Below are positions 52,242 to 62,120 of a DNA stretch of 64,000 nt, in pieces. Position 1 is the first letter of the stretch. Each line of letters starts with the position of its first letter. Made by a program: the position numbers and the translations under genes. This stretch comes from JADLHS01 sp044225555 (GTDB taxonomy: Bacteria > Verrucomicrobiota > Verrucomicrobiia > Limisphaerales > JADLHS01). Below the pieces are notes generated by a model. That model saw nothing but the letters and a program-made list of their open reading frames with translations. It was not told where the DNA came from and made no database searches. The stretch spans positions 310,001-374,000 of the forward strand of contig JBGAIM010000005.1 in assembly GCA_044225555.1 (NCBI GenBank), written 5' to 3'.

Positions 52242-53480
52242 ATGGCACTGCTCAACGAAAATTATCTGAAACTCAAAGCCGGCTATCTCTTCCCCGAGAT
52301 CGGCCGCCGCGTGAAGGCTTTTGGCGAAGCCAATCCCGAAGCCGCCCAGCGCCTCATCCGGTGCGGTATCGGCGACGTGACCGAGCCCCTGCCGCCGGCG
52401 GTCGTCGCCGCCATGCACAAGGCCGTGGATGAAATGGCCGCACGCGAGACGTTCAAAGGTTACGGCCCGGAACAGGGCTATGAATGGTTGCGTACTGCCA
52501 TCGCGAAGAGTGATTTTCGCGACCGAGGCATCGACGTTGCCGACGACGAGATCTTCGTCAGTGACGGCTCGAAGTGCGATTGCGGCAGCATCCTCGACAT
52601 CCTCGGCGACAAAAACAAAATCGCCATCAGCGATCCCGTGTATCCCGTCTATGTGGATACGAATGTGATGGCCGGCCACACCGGACCAGCGAACGAAGCG
52701 GGTGCGTACAGCAAGATCGTTTATCTCCCATGTCGCCCGAGCAATGGTTTCATCCCCGAGCCGCCGAAGAAACACGTGGACGTGATTTATCTTTGTTCAC
52801 CGAACAACCCGACTGGTGCGACTGCTACGCGCCCACAGCTCGAAGCCTGGGTGAAATATGCGCTGGAGCACAAGGCAGTCATCTTGTTCGACGCGGCTTA
52901 CGAAGCGTATATCACCGACCCAGCGATTCCGCATTCCATCTACGAGATTCCCGGCGCGCGCGAGTGCGCCATCGAGTTCCGCAGCTTCTCGAAGAACGGT
53001 GGTTTCACTGGCACGCGCTGCGCGTTCACGGTCGTTCCCAAGACGCTCAACGCTTACACCAAGGCCGGCGAAGCGAAGCCGCTGCACCCGCTGTGGTCGC
53101 GCCGCATGACCACGAAGTTCAACGGTGTGAGCTATATCGTGCAGCGCGCGGCCGAAGCGCTTTACTCGCCGGAAGGCAAAGCGCAAGTGAAGGCGCTCAT
53201 CGAGCATTATCTCGGCAACGCCGAAGTGCTGCGCAAAGGCGCGAAGAAAGCCGGACTGAAAGTTTTCGGCGGTGTGAATGCTCCTTACATCTGGGTGCGC
53301 ACGCCGAAGGACGTGACGAGCTGGCAGGCTTTCGACAAGATTCTTGGCGAAGCCAACGTGGTCATCACACCCGGCTCAGGCTTCGGCTCGAAGGGCGAAG
53401 GCTTCTTCCGCATCAGCGCGTTCAACAGCCGCGCCAACGCGGAGGAAGTCGCGCGCCGGTTGCAGGAATTGAAGTGGTGA
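52242..53480 (+). CDS. dapL: LL-diaminopimelate aminotransferase
   Basis: 412 aa from the ATG at 52242 (MALLNENYLKLKAGYLFPEI), the DapL N-terminus. PLP-fold motifs: IRCGIGDVTEPLPPAVVAAM, KGYGPEQGYEWLRTAIA, VSDGSKCDCGSILDILGD, LCSPNNPTGATATR, and the PLP lysine in EFRSFSKNGGFTGTRCAF. It converts tetrahydrodipicolinate to LL-diaminopimelate in one step, for lysine and peptidoglycan, as in Chlamydiae, Verrucomicrobia and plants. Its stop overlaps the GTG start of the next gene. Confidence 0.96.
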   Translation: MALLNENYLKLKAGYLFPEIGRRVKAFGEANPEAAQRLIRCGIGDVTEPLPPAVVAAMHKAVDEMAARETFKGYGPEQGYEWLRTAIAKSDFRDRGIDVADDEIFVSDGSKCDCGSILDILGDKNKIAISDPVYPVYVDTNVMAGHTGPANEAGAYSKIVYLPCRPSNGFIPEPPKKHVDVIYLCSPNNPTGATATRPQLEAWVKYALEHKAVILFDAAYEAYITDPAIPHSIYEIPGARECAIEFRSFSKNGGFTGTRCAFTVVPKTLNAYTKAGEAKPLHPLWSRRMTTKFNGVSYIVQRAAEALYSPEGKAQVKALIEHYLGNAEVLRKGAKKAGLKVFGGVNAPYIWVRTPKDVTSWQAFDKILGEANVVITPGSGFGSKGEGFFRISAFNSRANAEEVARRLQELKW

Positions 53481-54418
53481 AATTGATCCGCACACGCGCC
53501 GTCGCCCTTGGGCTTTGCCTTGGTTCGGCGGCGTTTGCTTCGGGAGCGGACGGTGATGCGACCATCCGTGCGCGCGCAGGCAATTCCGAAATCGTCATCA
53601 CCACCACGAGTCGACTGGCGGGTGCGATTCATTCGCTAACTTGGGACGGCAAGGAATTCATCAACAGCACGGATCACGGGCGGCAGTTGCAATCGGCGTG
53701 TTCGTTCGACAACACACCCACGGCGGAGGCTGAGACGTTCAATCCCACAGAGGCCGGTTCGCGGCGCGATCACGTTGGGCCAACTTCAACGAGCCGATTG
53801 CTGGAGTTGAATGCGGCAGGGAATCACCTGCGCACGCGCACGCAGATGGCATTCTGGCTCGCGCCCGGCGAACGGTCGGAAGGACAGCTCGCACGGAACC
53901 CCAATGCGTTGTCCGACTACATGCTGACCAAGGATGTGCGGATCGGCTACGAGCGTTGGCCGCAGGTATTGGATTATCGGGTGACGTTCAGCGTGCCGAC
54001 GAATGCGCAACACACATACGCGCAATTCGAGGCGCTCACCGGCTACCTGCCGCCGGAGTTCGACACGTTCTGGCAGTTCAATCCCAAGGCGCTGAAACTT
54101 GAACCGCTCTCCTACGGTCCGGGTGAAATCAAGGCTCCCGTTGTGCTCGCGACGGCGGATGGCAGGCATGCGATGGGCATCTTCGCGCCACCGCAGGTCC
54201 AGCCCTTCACGACCGGACCGAGCTATGGTCGGTGGCGCTTCAAAGCCGAACGCGTCGTGAAATGGAATTGCGTCTTCCGGGTTCGAAAGGCAGAAGGCAT
54301 ACCCACAGGCGATTACGCCTATCGAATGTTGGTGCCTATTGGCACACGGGACGATGTGGAGGCGATGCTGCGGGAGTGGACTGGCAGGCCGAAGTCGTTA
54401 ACGGATCCAGTTCGTTAA
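53477..54418 (+). CDS. Exported protein of unknown function coupled to dapL
   Basis: 313 aa from a GTG at 53477 that overlaps the dapL stop (GTGA). This start gives a good signal peptide (RTRAVALGLCLGSAAFASG). The mature protein is strand-rich (SEIVITTTSRLAGAIHSLTW, YRVTFSVPTNAQHTYAQFEA, SYGRWRFKAERVVKWNCVFR) and includes LPPEFDTFWQFNPKALKLEP. No family is recognised. The last helical part ends EAMLREWTGRPKSLTDPVR. The coupling with dapL is positional; functional linkage is not shown. Confidence 0.72.
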   Translation: MKLIRTRAVALGLCLGSAAFASGADGDATIRARAGNSEIVITTTSRLAGAIHSLTWDGKEFINSTDHGRQLQSACSFDNTPTAEAETFNPTEAGSRRDHVGPTSTSRLLELNAAGNHLRTRTQMAFWLAPGERSEGQLARNPNALSDYMLTKDVRIGYERWPQVLDYRVTFSVPTNAQHTYAQFEALTGYLPPEFDTFWQFNPKALKLEPLSYGPGEIKAPVVLATADGRHAMGIFAPPQVQPFTTGPSYGRWRFKAERVVKWNCVFRVRKAEGIPTGDYAYRMLVPIGTRDDVEAMLREWTGRPKSLTDPVR

Positions 54419-54699
54419 CAGTGCTCACGGGCAGCGACGTAGAGGCGCTCGGCATCTTCGAGATTCAGTCGCTTCATTCTCTGCATTCGCTTTTGGAAAT
54501 TCGTCGGCGTGGCCATTGACGGGTATTGAAGGCGGGCGCAATCTGCCAGACCAGTCGCATCACTTTCGTCCGATGAAGAACCCGCATTCATGGGTTCCGG
54601 TGGCGGCTTCAGACAGTAATTGTTTGTCCGAAACCGCTCCCGTTTTGTGTGTCCAAATGGCGACCAATTCCCCGGCACGTTTTTTAACTTCCCTATTCT

Positions 54700-57641
54700 A
54701 TGAAAACTCAATGGAGATCATCACCAGTATTGTGGTTATGCGTTATGCTCGGTCTAACAGGGCTTCAAAGTCATGGCGCACCGGGTGATTTGGACCTGTC
54801 GTTTGATGCCGGGTCCACAATCAACGCAGCTATCAATGCTATGGCAGTGCAGAGTGATGGAAAGGTTCTAATTGGTGGAGGCTTCACGACCGTTCACGGC
54901 ACCTTGCGAACAGGCCTGGCACGATTGCACTCCGACGGCACCACGGATGAGTCATTCAACATTCCTTTAAGTGGTAACCGAGTATCAATTAATGCAATCG
55001 CCATTCAGGCCGACGGAAAGGTGCTGATCGGCGGGAGCTTCGCTTCCGTCAACGGGACCAGCCAGAGCAATCTGGCCAGGCTGAACCTTGACGGTTCGTT
55101 GGACCTGACCTATTCGAACGCCCTAAGTGGAGTTTCGCAGTTGGTGCTCCAGAAGGATGGCAAGGTGCTGGTTACAGGAGGGTTCACAAATATCAACGGG
55201 ATCGAGCGTCGCTACTTGGCCCGTTTGAATATTGACGGTTCGCTGGATGAAACCTTTCTCGACGGCGTCGCTGGACCCGTTTACTCCCTGGCCATTCAAG
55301 ATGACGGCAAGATTGTCATTGCCAGCGACTTTGGCCCGACAGGTACTCCCGAGGAGAGGTATCTGGCGCGGCTCAATCAGGATGGCTCTGTGGACGCGTC
55401 CTTCTTGACGGATATGTCGGGGCCGGATTGGATCGTCCGCACTGTGTGTCTGCAACCAGACGGCAAGATTTTCATTGGCGGTTTTTTGACTCGTGCAACG
55501 GTCTATCTGTAAGCAATGTGGCCCGGCTGAACCCTGATGGCTCGTTGGACGGTACCTTTGTTCCCGAGGTTTGGGGCTACTTCTTCGGCCTTTCGAGAAT
55601 CATGGTTCAGGGTGATGGGAAGGTGCTGCTTGAGGGACGACTGACTTGGAACGGCGGCCCAAACTTCGCCGGTGTGTTGAGGCTGAATCAAGATGGATCG
55701 CGAGATACCAATTATTCAGGCAGCACACCGGAGTTTGGGGAACTGGGAGGGGGTATCGGGGCGGTGGTGTTGAATGGCGATGGCTCCATGCTTTTGGCTG
55801 CCGGAAACGACTTCTCCTCGCCGCCGCGTCCCTTCCTGGTGAAGCTTTACTCAAACGGCTCCAGAGACGTCACGTTCGGCAATGGTCCCGCCGGCCCGGA
55901 TAATGAGATTCACACTCTGGCAATTCAATCGGACGGCAGAGTCCTTATTGGAGGTGACTTCCGCACAGTCAATTTGGAAAGTCGCGGTGGCATCGCGCGC
56001 CTTAACCGCGATGGTTCGCTCGATTCGTCCTTTCTCTCTGCCCTCCCCGGCGCCGATGGTCCTGTCTGGGACATTGTACAGCAGAGTGACGGAAAATGTG
56101 TGATTGCCGGCGAGTTCAGGAACGTCAACGGGGTGCCACATCAGGGGATTGCCAGGCTAAATGCCGATGGATCGTTGGACAATGACTTCAACCCAGTTTT
56201 GGTGGGCTCCGGGCGTTACGTCTATGCGTTAGCGCTCCAGAGTGATGGCCGGATTATCACCGGTGGCTCCTTTACGTCTGTGAATGGCCTGGGTCGGACA
56301 AACGTGGCCCGGTTGAATCCTGATGGTTCAACCGACCCTTCCCTTGTGGCTTCAGCGTACGGTAGCCTCGCCAGCGTTCAAGCTCTGGTGTTGCAACCGG
56401 ATGGTCGAATAGTCATCGGCGGGTTCTTTTCCACGGTCAATGGCGCCTCGCGCAACCGGATTGCGCGGCTCAACAATAACGGTTCGCTGGACACCTCATT
56501 CCTCAATGGCCTGAGCGGTGGGGATCAAGCCGTGTGGACTATTGCAGTCCAAAACGACGGCAAAACACTGGTTGGCGGTTGGTTTGAGACTTTCAATGGC
56601 GCATCGCGCAAGTATTTCGTCCGGCTCAATGTCAACGGAACGGTGGATACCTCTTTTCTGGCGGGACTGGCCGGGCCCAATGGTGGCCCTTGGAGTTTGG
56701 CGGTCCAAGACGACGGCAAGATTTTGGTGGGTGGTAGTTTCGGCAGTTTTAATGGTGTTGCGCGCAACAATCTGGCTCGGCTCAATGCCGACGGTTCGTT
56801 GGACGCTTCTTTTCTCAGTGGACAACCTGGCGCCGATCATGGCGTGTGGTGTCTCGCGCCACTCCCCGACGGCCGGCTGGTAATTGGGGGAGGCTTCAGT
56901 GTCGTCAACCAGATCCCGCGAAATTCAGTCGCGCGTTTGATGGTGAACTCGGTCGCGCCCGAGATCGTCACTTCGCCCACTAGCCAAACGGCTGAAACGG
57001 GCGCTTCGGTCCGGTTTGCCATCCAGGCCACTGGCGTGCCCCCACCGCGTTACCAGTGGTACTGCAATGGCATGGTGATGCCCGACTGTACCAATGCCGT
57101 GCTCGAATTGACGAATCTGCCAACCGCCCATAACGGTTCTTACACTGTGGTTGTGACCAATATTCTCGGGGCGGTCACGAGCGGGCCCGTCCAGCTAAAT
57201 GTCATTAACACCGTCGAACGCCGGTCAGTTCCGGCCATTAACTTGATGGGTGAGGCTGGAAGTTTCCTAACCTTGGAGTACGCGAACGAGTTGAGCCCCG
57301 CCCCAGTTTGGTTGGCGTTGGACAGCGTCAGCCTCACCAGCACATCCGGGTTGTACTTTGACTTGTCTGCGCCACTCTCCACGCAGCGGTTCTATCGCGC
57401 CTGGCAGACGGGTGTGCCGACCGTGGCTCTGACCTTGAGCCGGCCCTCCATGGTCCCAACCATCACTCTGACTGGCAGCCTTGGCGACGAGATTCGTGTG
57501 GACGCGATCAACCAGTTTGGGCCGACGGACGCGTGGTTCACGCTGGACACGGTGACGCTGACGAACTCGTCGCAACTCTACTTTGATGTTACCGCACCGA
57601 GGCAACCGCAACGGCTCTACCGGTTCGTGCCGGTGCCGTAG
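54700..57641 (+). pseudogene. Large exported delta-60-repeat protein with Ig domain, frame interrupted
   Basis: The gene starts at ATG 54700 with a signal peptide (LWLCVMLGLTGLQSHGAPG). About 14 delta-60 repeats follow, each of the form LQ-DGK-x-x-I-G-G-F...N-x-ARLN-DGSLD-x-F, then an Ig-like domain (about 755-835, QTAETGASVRFAIQATG) and a C-terminal double module ending QRLYRFVPVP. The frame breaks in a six-T run at 55482-55487: one missing T restores IGGFFDSCNGLSVSNVARLN across the junction, giving about 980 aa. The family forms beta-propellers and is common in exported verrucomicrobial proteins. Function is unknown; the break may be an assembly error, slippage or decay. Confidence 0.82.
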
Positions 57642-57671
57642 AGCGCTTAACTTTCACGAAAGGAACATTCC

Positions 57672-58382
57672 ATGAACGCAAAAGCAAGGTGTGAGATCCG
57701 ACATAGGACGACACTTCAGAATCGGTCAGGATCGCCATGGTTGTTTTGGGCCAAATTGGTCGCGGCTGGCCTGTTCGTTTTCGGCATCGGTGCAGCCGGC
57801 TTTGCCCAGAGCTTTCAGAACCTTGGTTTCGAGACAGCCACGCTGGTACCCATCAACAGTGCCGACCCAAGTAAAGTCCAACCCGGCCCGGCGTTCCGCG
57901 GCTGGACAGTACTGTGGGATCAAGGTGCCGCTCCCTTCGTGCTGTATGACAACATGGCCCTCGATAGTGTCAATGTATCGCTCGTTGATACCAACTTTGG
58001 ATACCAATTCCGACCGTTCCAAGGCAGGTTCACCGCCATACTGGAAGGAGGATTCTCTTGGTCAGGCCCGCCAGATCGAGATTCCGCCGCGATCGCGCAA
58101 ACAGGCCTTATTCCAGCAACGGCAAAGACCCTGTTGTTTGATGCGAGTGCGGCCAACGTTGTGGTCAGTATCGGTGGGATAGTGATTCCTTACTATGCCC
58201 TTGCCTCTTATGTGGATTACATCCAGTTCGGATTGGACATTTCCAATTTCGCCGGCCAAACCATGGAAATCCGCTTCACCGCGAATCCAGCTCCACCTCC
58301 TGGCTTGGCCATCAACATCGTTTACCTGGATGATATCCGGTTCTCCAGCCTTATCAATGGTTTTTTAATTCCACGAATTTGA
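57672..58382 (+). CDS. N-terminal part of a large exported Ig/GloVer protein (or separate exported protein)
   Basis: 236 aa from the ATG at 57672 with GAAAGGAAC just upstream. A long N-terminal region leads to a signal-like helix (LVAAGLFVFGIGAAGFAQSF), then a jelly-roll-like domain (FQNLGFETATLVPINSADPS; GRFTAILEGGFSW; IAQTGLIPATAKTLLFDASA; VYLDDIRFSS), the 'NLGFE...' opening typical of PEP-CTERM-style exported proteins. The frame ends in TGA at 58380 inside what reads, in another frame, as an Ig domain (YQWFFNSTNL). It is probably the front of the following gene. Confidence 0.75.
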   Translation: MNAKARCEIRHRTTLQNRSGSPWLFWAKLVAAGLFVFGIGAAGFAQSFQNLGFETATLVPINSADPSKVQPGPAFRGWTVLWDQGAAPFVLYDNMALDSVNVSLVDTNFGYQFRPFQGRFTAILEGGFSWSGPPDRDSAAIAQTGLIPATAKTLLFDASAANVVVSIGGIVIPYYALASYVDYIQFGLDISNFAGQTMEIRFTANPAPPPGLAINIVYLDDIRFSSLINGFLIPRI

Positions 58383-60751
58383 TCGCTGGTGCTACCAGCT
58401 CCCATCTTCAGCTGACGAATGTTAATTTCGCTCAATCGGGTGCTTACACCGTGGTCCTTACCAACATCTACGGTACTGTGACCAGCCAGCCCACGATATT
58501 GACCGTGAGAGACCCTTTCATCATAAACCAACCGACCGGCAAATCCGTAAACGCAGGGCAGACTGCCTCCCTTTTTGTGACAGTCGGTGGGACACAACCG
58601 CTGACCCTTCAGTGGCTGAAGGACGGAGCCGCGTTGCATGACGGGGGAGTAATTTCCGGCTCGGCAACCGGGGTGCTGAGTTTGAATGGTGTTTCTGGCG
58701 CGGACGCTGGCGGCTACTCAGTGGTCATAAGCAACGTCAACAGCTGTTTGACCAGCAGCGTGGCTACCCTGAAGGTTAAGGATCCGGTCATCGCGTCCCA
58801 ACCAGTCAACCAAACGGTCAACATCGGCGGGGCGGCCGTGTTCAATGTGGTGGCTGGCGGAACTGAGCCGTTTAGCTATCAGTGGTTCAACGTTGGTGTT
58901 TCGCTCAACGACGGCGGAGGTATCTCCGGATCGCGGACCGCAACACTGACAGTGGCAAATGTGGTCGGGAGCGAGGCGGACGCATATTGGGTGGTCGCAA
59001 GTAATTCCTACGGCAGTGTCACGAGCCAAGTCACTTTCGTGAGCGTGACTCCACCGCTCTATTCGATTTTGCACGAATTTCATGATTTTAGTCAGAGCGT
59101 TTACAACGGTAATTCCGGTGCCGACTTGATTTTGTCCGGGACTGAGTTGTACGGGACCGCTGAAGGGTGGGTTTTCAAGATCAACACTGATGGGACGGGA
59201 TTCTCCAGAGTTACGGACCTGAGCGACAACGGGCATCTGTCGATCGCGAATACGACACTCTACGGGACTTTCTACAAGAACGTATTCAAAGTTGGTACCG
59301 ATGGAAGTGGGTTCGCCTTGCTTAAGAGTTTTACTGGAGGGAGCGATGGAGGGACGCCGACAGCAGCGCCGGTTTTGGTTGGCTCGGTGTTGTACGGGAC
59401 GACTTACACGGGTGGAAGTGCAGGCTACGGCAATGTGTTCAAAGTCAACAGCGACGGAAGTGGTTTTGGGATTCTCAAAGATTTTGACAACACCGTCCAT
59501 TATCCACAAGGCGGCTTGACGCTCGCCGGTAGCACACTCTATGGAACGACCTCCCATTCGCCTGGCTACGGCGGAGTATTCAAACTCAACAGTGATGGCA
59601 GCGGTTTTACTGTGCTAAAGCAGTTTGATGGAAGCGACGGAAATCAGCCCCGGACGACCCTTGCGTTAGGCGGTGCGACGTTGTACGGCACCACATATTA
59701 CGGTGGACCTGCTTATCCCAGTGCTGGCTCTGGCACGGTGTTCAAGTTAAACACCAATGGTAGCGGTTTCGAAGTGCTTAGGTACTTTAGCGGCGGTAGC
59801 GACGGTAAGAATCCCGCTGGCGATCTCGTGTTGTCTGGCAGCACCCTGTACGGGACGACCAGTAGCGGCGGTATTTCGAATTATGGCACGGTGTTCAAGG
59901 TTGACATCGACGGGAACAACTACACCATCCTCAAACGGTTTCGTGGCAGGGATGGGGCGAACCCTGATGGAGGGCTCGTTGCTTCCCGAGGGGTGCTATA
60001 TGGGACAACGAAGCATGGCGGGATAGCAAATAACGGCGTGGTCTTCGCGCTTTACTTGTCAGTCCCTCCAAGCATTGAGGTGAATCCTCCCAGACAAACA
60101 GCCGAGGTTCGATCCGATGTTACCTTTCGGTCGCTTACCTCGGGTTATCAGCCAACCTACCAGTGGATTTTCAACGGGACAACTTTACTCGGCGATTTTT
60201 CAACAAACTCATGGTTGAGAATGACCAATGTCCAGTTCTCACAGGCGGGAGATTACACGGTGGTCGCCGCGAATGCATTCGGTTCGGCCACCAGTATGCC
60301 TGCCATGCTGAATGTGATTGCGCCGGTGAAACGGCGCGCGGTGCCGGGGATTTTTTTGAATGCACAGGCCAACAGTCTGTTGGATATTCACTATGGCTCG
60401 TCCTTGACCTCAGTTCAGGACTGGGAAAGTTTCCCGACGCTCTACTTCACCAACAGCCCGCAATACTTTTTTGACTTGTCGAGTCCGCTACCTTCGCAGC
60501 GTTTCTATCGTGCGTCTCAGGTGGCGCCAGTAAGCATGACTCCAAGTCTCGGTTTGCACATGATCCCGGCCCTGACGTTGACCGGCGGTTCGGGCGACCA
60601 AATCCGCATCGAGGCCATCAACCAGTTTGGCCCGACCGACGCCTGGTTTACGTTGGACACGGTGATGTTGACGAGCATATCGCAATTTTACTTTGATGTT
60701 ACCGCTCCGGGCCAGCCGGCGCGGCTCTATCGGCTCGTGCCGGTCCCTTAA
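58379..60751 (+). CDS. Exported protein with Ig-like domains and GloVer tandem repeats (5' part altered)
   Basis: 790 aa if read from TTG at 58379; the frame is open further upstream, where it gives PYQWFFNSTN. Domains: rear half of an Ig domain (LQLTNVNFAQSGAYTVVLTN); two Ig domains (QPTGKSVNAGQTASLFVTVG; QPVNQTVNIGGAAVFNVVAG); about eight GloVer repeats (about 245-560; pattern LYGTT...G...G-VFK-N-DG-SGF-x-x-L), a tandem propeller module named from Gloeobacter and Verrucomicrobia; another Ig domain; and a double C-terminal module ending in YRLVPVP. The front half of the first Ig domain is missing, which points to a deletion. Confidence 0.8.
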   Translation: MIAGATSSHLQLTNVNFAQSGAYTVVLTNIYGTVTSQPTILTVRDPFIINQPTGKSVNAGQTASLFVTVGGTQPLTLQWLKDGAALHDGGVISGSATGVLSLNGVSGADAGGYSVVISNVNSCLTSSVATLKVKDPVIASQPVNQTVNIGGAAVFNVVAGGTEPFSYQWFNVGVSLNDGGGISGSRTATLTVANVVGSEADAYWVVASNSYGSVTSQVTFVSVTPPLYSILHEFHDFSQSVYNGNSGADLILSGTELYGTAEGWVFKINTDGTGFSRVTDLSDNGHLSIANTTLYGTFYKNVFKVGTDGSGFALLKSFTGGSDGGTPTAAPVLVGSVLYGTTYTGGSAGYGNVFKVNSDGSGFGILKDFDNTVHYPQGGLTLAGSTLYGTTSHSPGYGGVFKLNSDGSGFTVLKQFDGSDGNQPRTTLALGGATLYGTTYYGGPAYPSAGSGTVFKLNTNGSGFEVLRYFSGGSDGKNPAGDLVLSGSTLYGTTSSGGISNYGTVFKVDIDGNNYTILKRFRGRDGANPDGGLVASRGVLYGTTKHGGIANNGVVFALYLSVPPSIEVNPPRQTAEVRSDVTFRSLTSGYQPTYQWIFNGTTLLGDFSTNSWLRMTNVQFSQAGDYTVVAANAFGSATSMPAMLNVIAPVKRRAVPGIFLNAQANSLLDIHYGSSLTSVQDWESFPTLYFTNSPQYFFDLSSPLPSQRFYRASQVAPVSMTPSLGLHMIPALTLTGGSGDQIRIEAINQFGPTDAWFTLDTVMLTSISQFYFDVTAPGQPARLYRLVPVP

Positions 60752-60760
60752 GCTTGCTGA

Positions 60761-61963
60761 CTAACGGCTTTCAGCGCGCAGAAGCGTGGTCGAATGCTCC
60801 CGCCAGGTCTCGAGGCGGTCTTCGATGGCCAGGGCTTTGAGGTATTCCAGATCAAATCCAGTGTTGCTCGGGGCGGTGGCGGTCAGTTCGTGCTCTAGTC
60901 GGTTGGCGGCGTAGACGGCCGTCAGGGGCTCAAACGTTCTTGTCTCGCTCAAGTTCGGCGAATGATGAAACGCCACGGCTTCAACGATCGTGGAGGGCAT
61001 ACCCCAAAGTCCAAGCAGGTAGCCGCCCACTCCGGCGTGGGTGGCGCCGAAGACTTTTTGTTCGGCTTCCGGAAAGGGGAGCTTTTGTTCGCGGGCCAGA
61101 TCGAGGGCCAGTTGGAAGTCCACCGGGAGATTGTTGGCGAGCATCAGCTTGCCAATGTCGTGCAATAACGCCGCGATGTAGGCGTCCTCCACTTGCGCGG
61201 TTTCGGCTCGCTCCAGCATCATGATCTTGCGGGCAACGGCGGCGCTGCGGATGGCGTGATCCCAGAGTTCCTGCACGGAAAAGCCCTTGAGTTCGGTGTG
61301 CTCGAAGCAGGAAAAGATGTGGGCGGAGATGGCCAGGGCGCGGACCGTAGCCGTGCCAACATATTGAACGGCATCCACCGGACTGGTGATCTTGCGTGCC
61401 AGGCCGGTGGCCGCGGAGTTCACAATCTGAAGCATCTTGACTGTCATGCCCGGGTCTTTCGCGACGATGGCGGCAATTTTCTCGAGGGACACATCGTCAT
61501 TGGAAAGTTCCTGCATGATTTCCAGATAGAGCGAGGGAAAGCTGGGCAACGTATCGAGGCGGGAAACGAGTTGCTTGAGCGTGTCGTTTTGTAAATAGGC
61601 GTCGAGCCGGTTGATGCGCTCGAGGGTGGCTTTGATGGCCTTGGAGTTGATCGGCTTGGCGATGAACTGATGGGTTTCGTGCAATCCTTCGGCAACCAGC
61701 TTCTGGTCGGTTACCCCGGAAACAATGATGCGCGCGGTCTGGGGCGAGCGTGCTTTCACTTCGCGCAGGAGCTGAATCCCGTCCATGCCGGGCATTTCGA
61801 GGTCCGAAATGACGGCGTCGAACACGGTGGCTTCCAGCAGTTCGAGGGCTTGCTGGCCGCTGGCGGCGGTTTTCACCTGCCAACGGTGCGGTTCACCGGT
61901 CAGCATGATGCCGTAAAGTTCCAGGAGAATCGGATTGTCCTCCACGAAGAGAATTCTTTTCAT
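60761..61963 (-). CDS. Response regulator with HDOD output domain
   Basis: 400 aa. A receiver domain at about 1-120: RILFVEDNPILLELYGIMLT, phosphoacceptor Asp in DAVISDLEMPGMDGIQLL, and IVSGVTDQ with the conserved Lys in HQFIAKPINSKAIKA. An HDOD domain follows at about 133-335 (LPSFPSLYLEIMQELSNDD, DAVQYVGTATVRALAISAH, AALLHDIGKLMLANNLPVDF). HDOD proteins act in c-di-GMP-linked or stress signalling without hydrolysing the nucleotide themselves. The stop is 9 nt from the convergent GloVer gene's stop. No sensor kinase is adjacent. Confidence 0.93.
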   Translation of the reverse strand: MKRILFVEDNPILLELYGIMLTGEPHRWQVKTAASGQQALELLEATVFDAVISDLEMPGMDGIQLLREVKARSPQTARIIVSGVTDQKLVAEGLHETHQFIAKPINSKAIKATLERINRLDAYLQNDTLKQLVSRLDTLPSFPSLYLEIMQELSNDDVSLEKIAAIVAKDPGMTVKMLQIVNSAATGLARKITSPVDAVQYVGTATVRALAISAHIFSCFEHTELKGFSVQELWDHAIRSAAVARKIMMLERAETAQVEDAYIAALLHDIGKLMLANNLPVDFQLALDLAREQKLPFPEAEQKVFGATHAGVGGYLLGLWGMPSTIVEAVAFHHSPNLSETRTFEPLTAVYAANRLEHELTATAPSNTGFDLEYLKALAIEDRLETWREHSTTLLRAESR

Positions 61964-62120
61964 CGTATTCGGTCCCGTGTCCGCACCCGCAAGGTTTTAC
62001 GTATCGAAGTCGCAGCGCTCGTCGTTGTCAATAGCAGAGCCGATTTGCAGTTGCGCGGCGATGGCCTCATTTCTGAAATGTCCCTCGACCGAACCGGTGG
62101 TGTGAGCTAGCGTCCGGGCA

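Noticed and set aside
52574..53476. Upstream extension of the exported gene after dapL (to 52574)
   Set aside because: It lies wholly inside dapL in another frame and shows no protein-like composition; the GTG at 53477 gives a signal peptide.
54415..54711. 98-codon minus-strand frame in the 281-nt gap before the delta-60 gene
   Set aside because: No signal, motif or ribosome site is visible; only a short Arg/Leu-rich end (LNLEDAERLYVAARE) looks protein-like. I see no gene in this gap.
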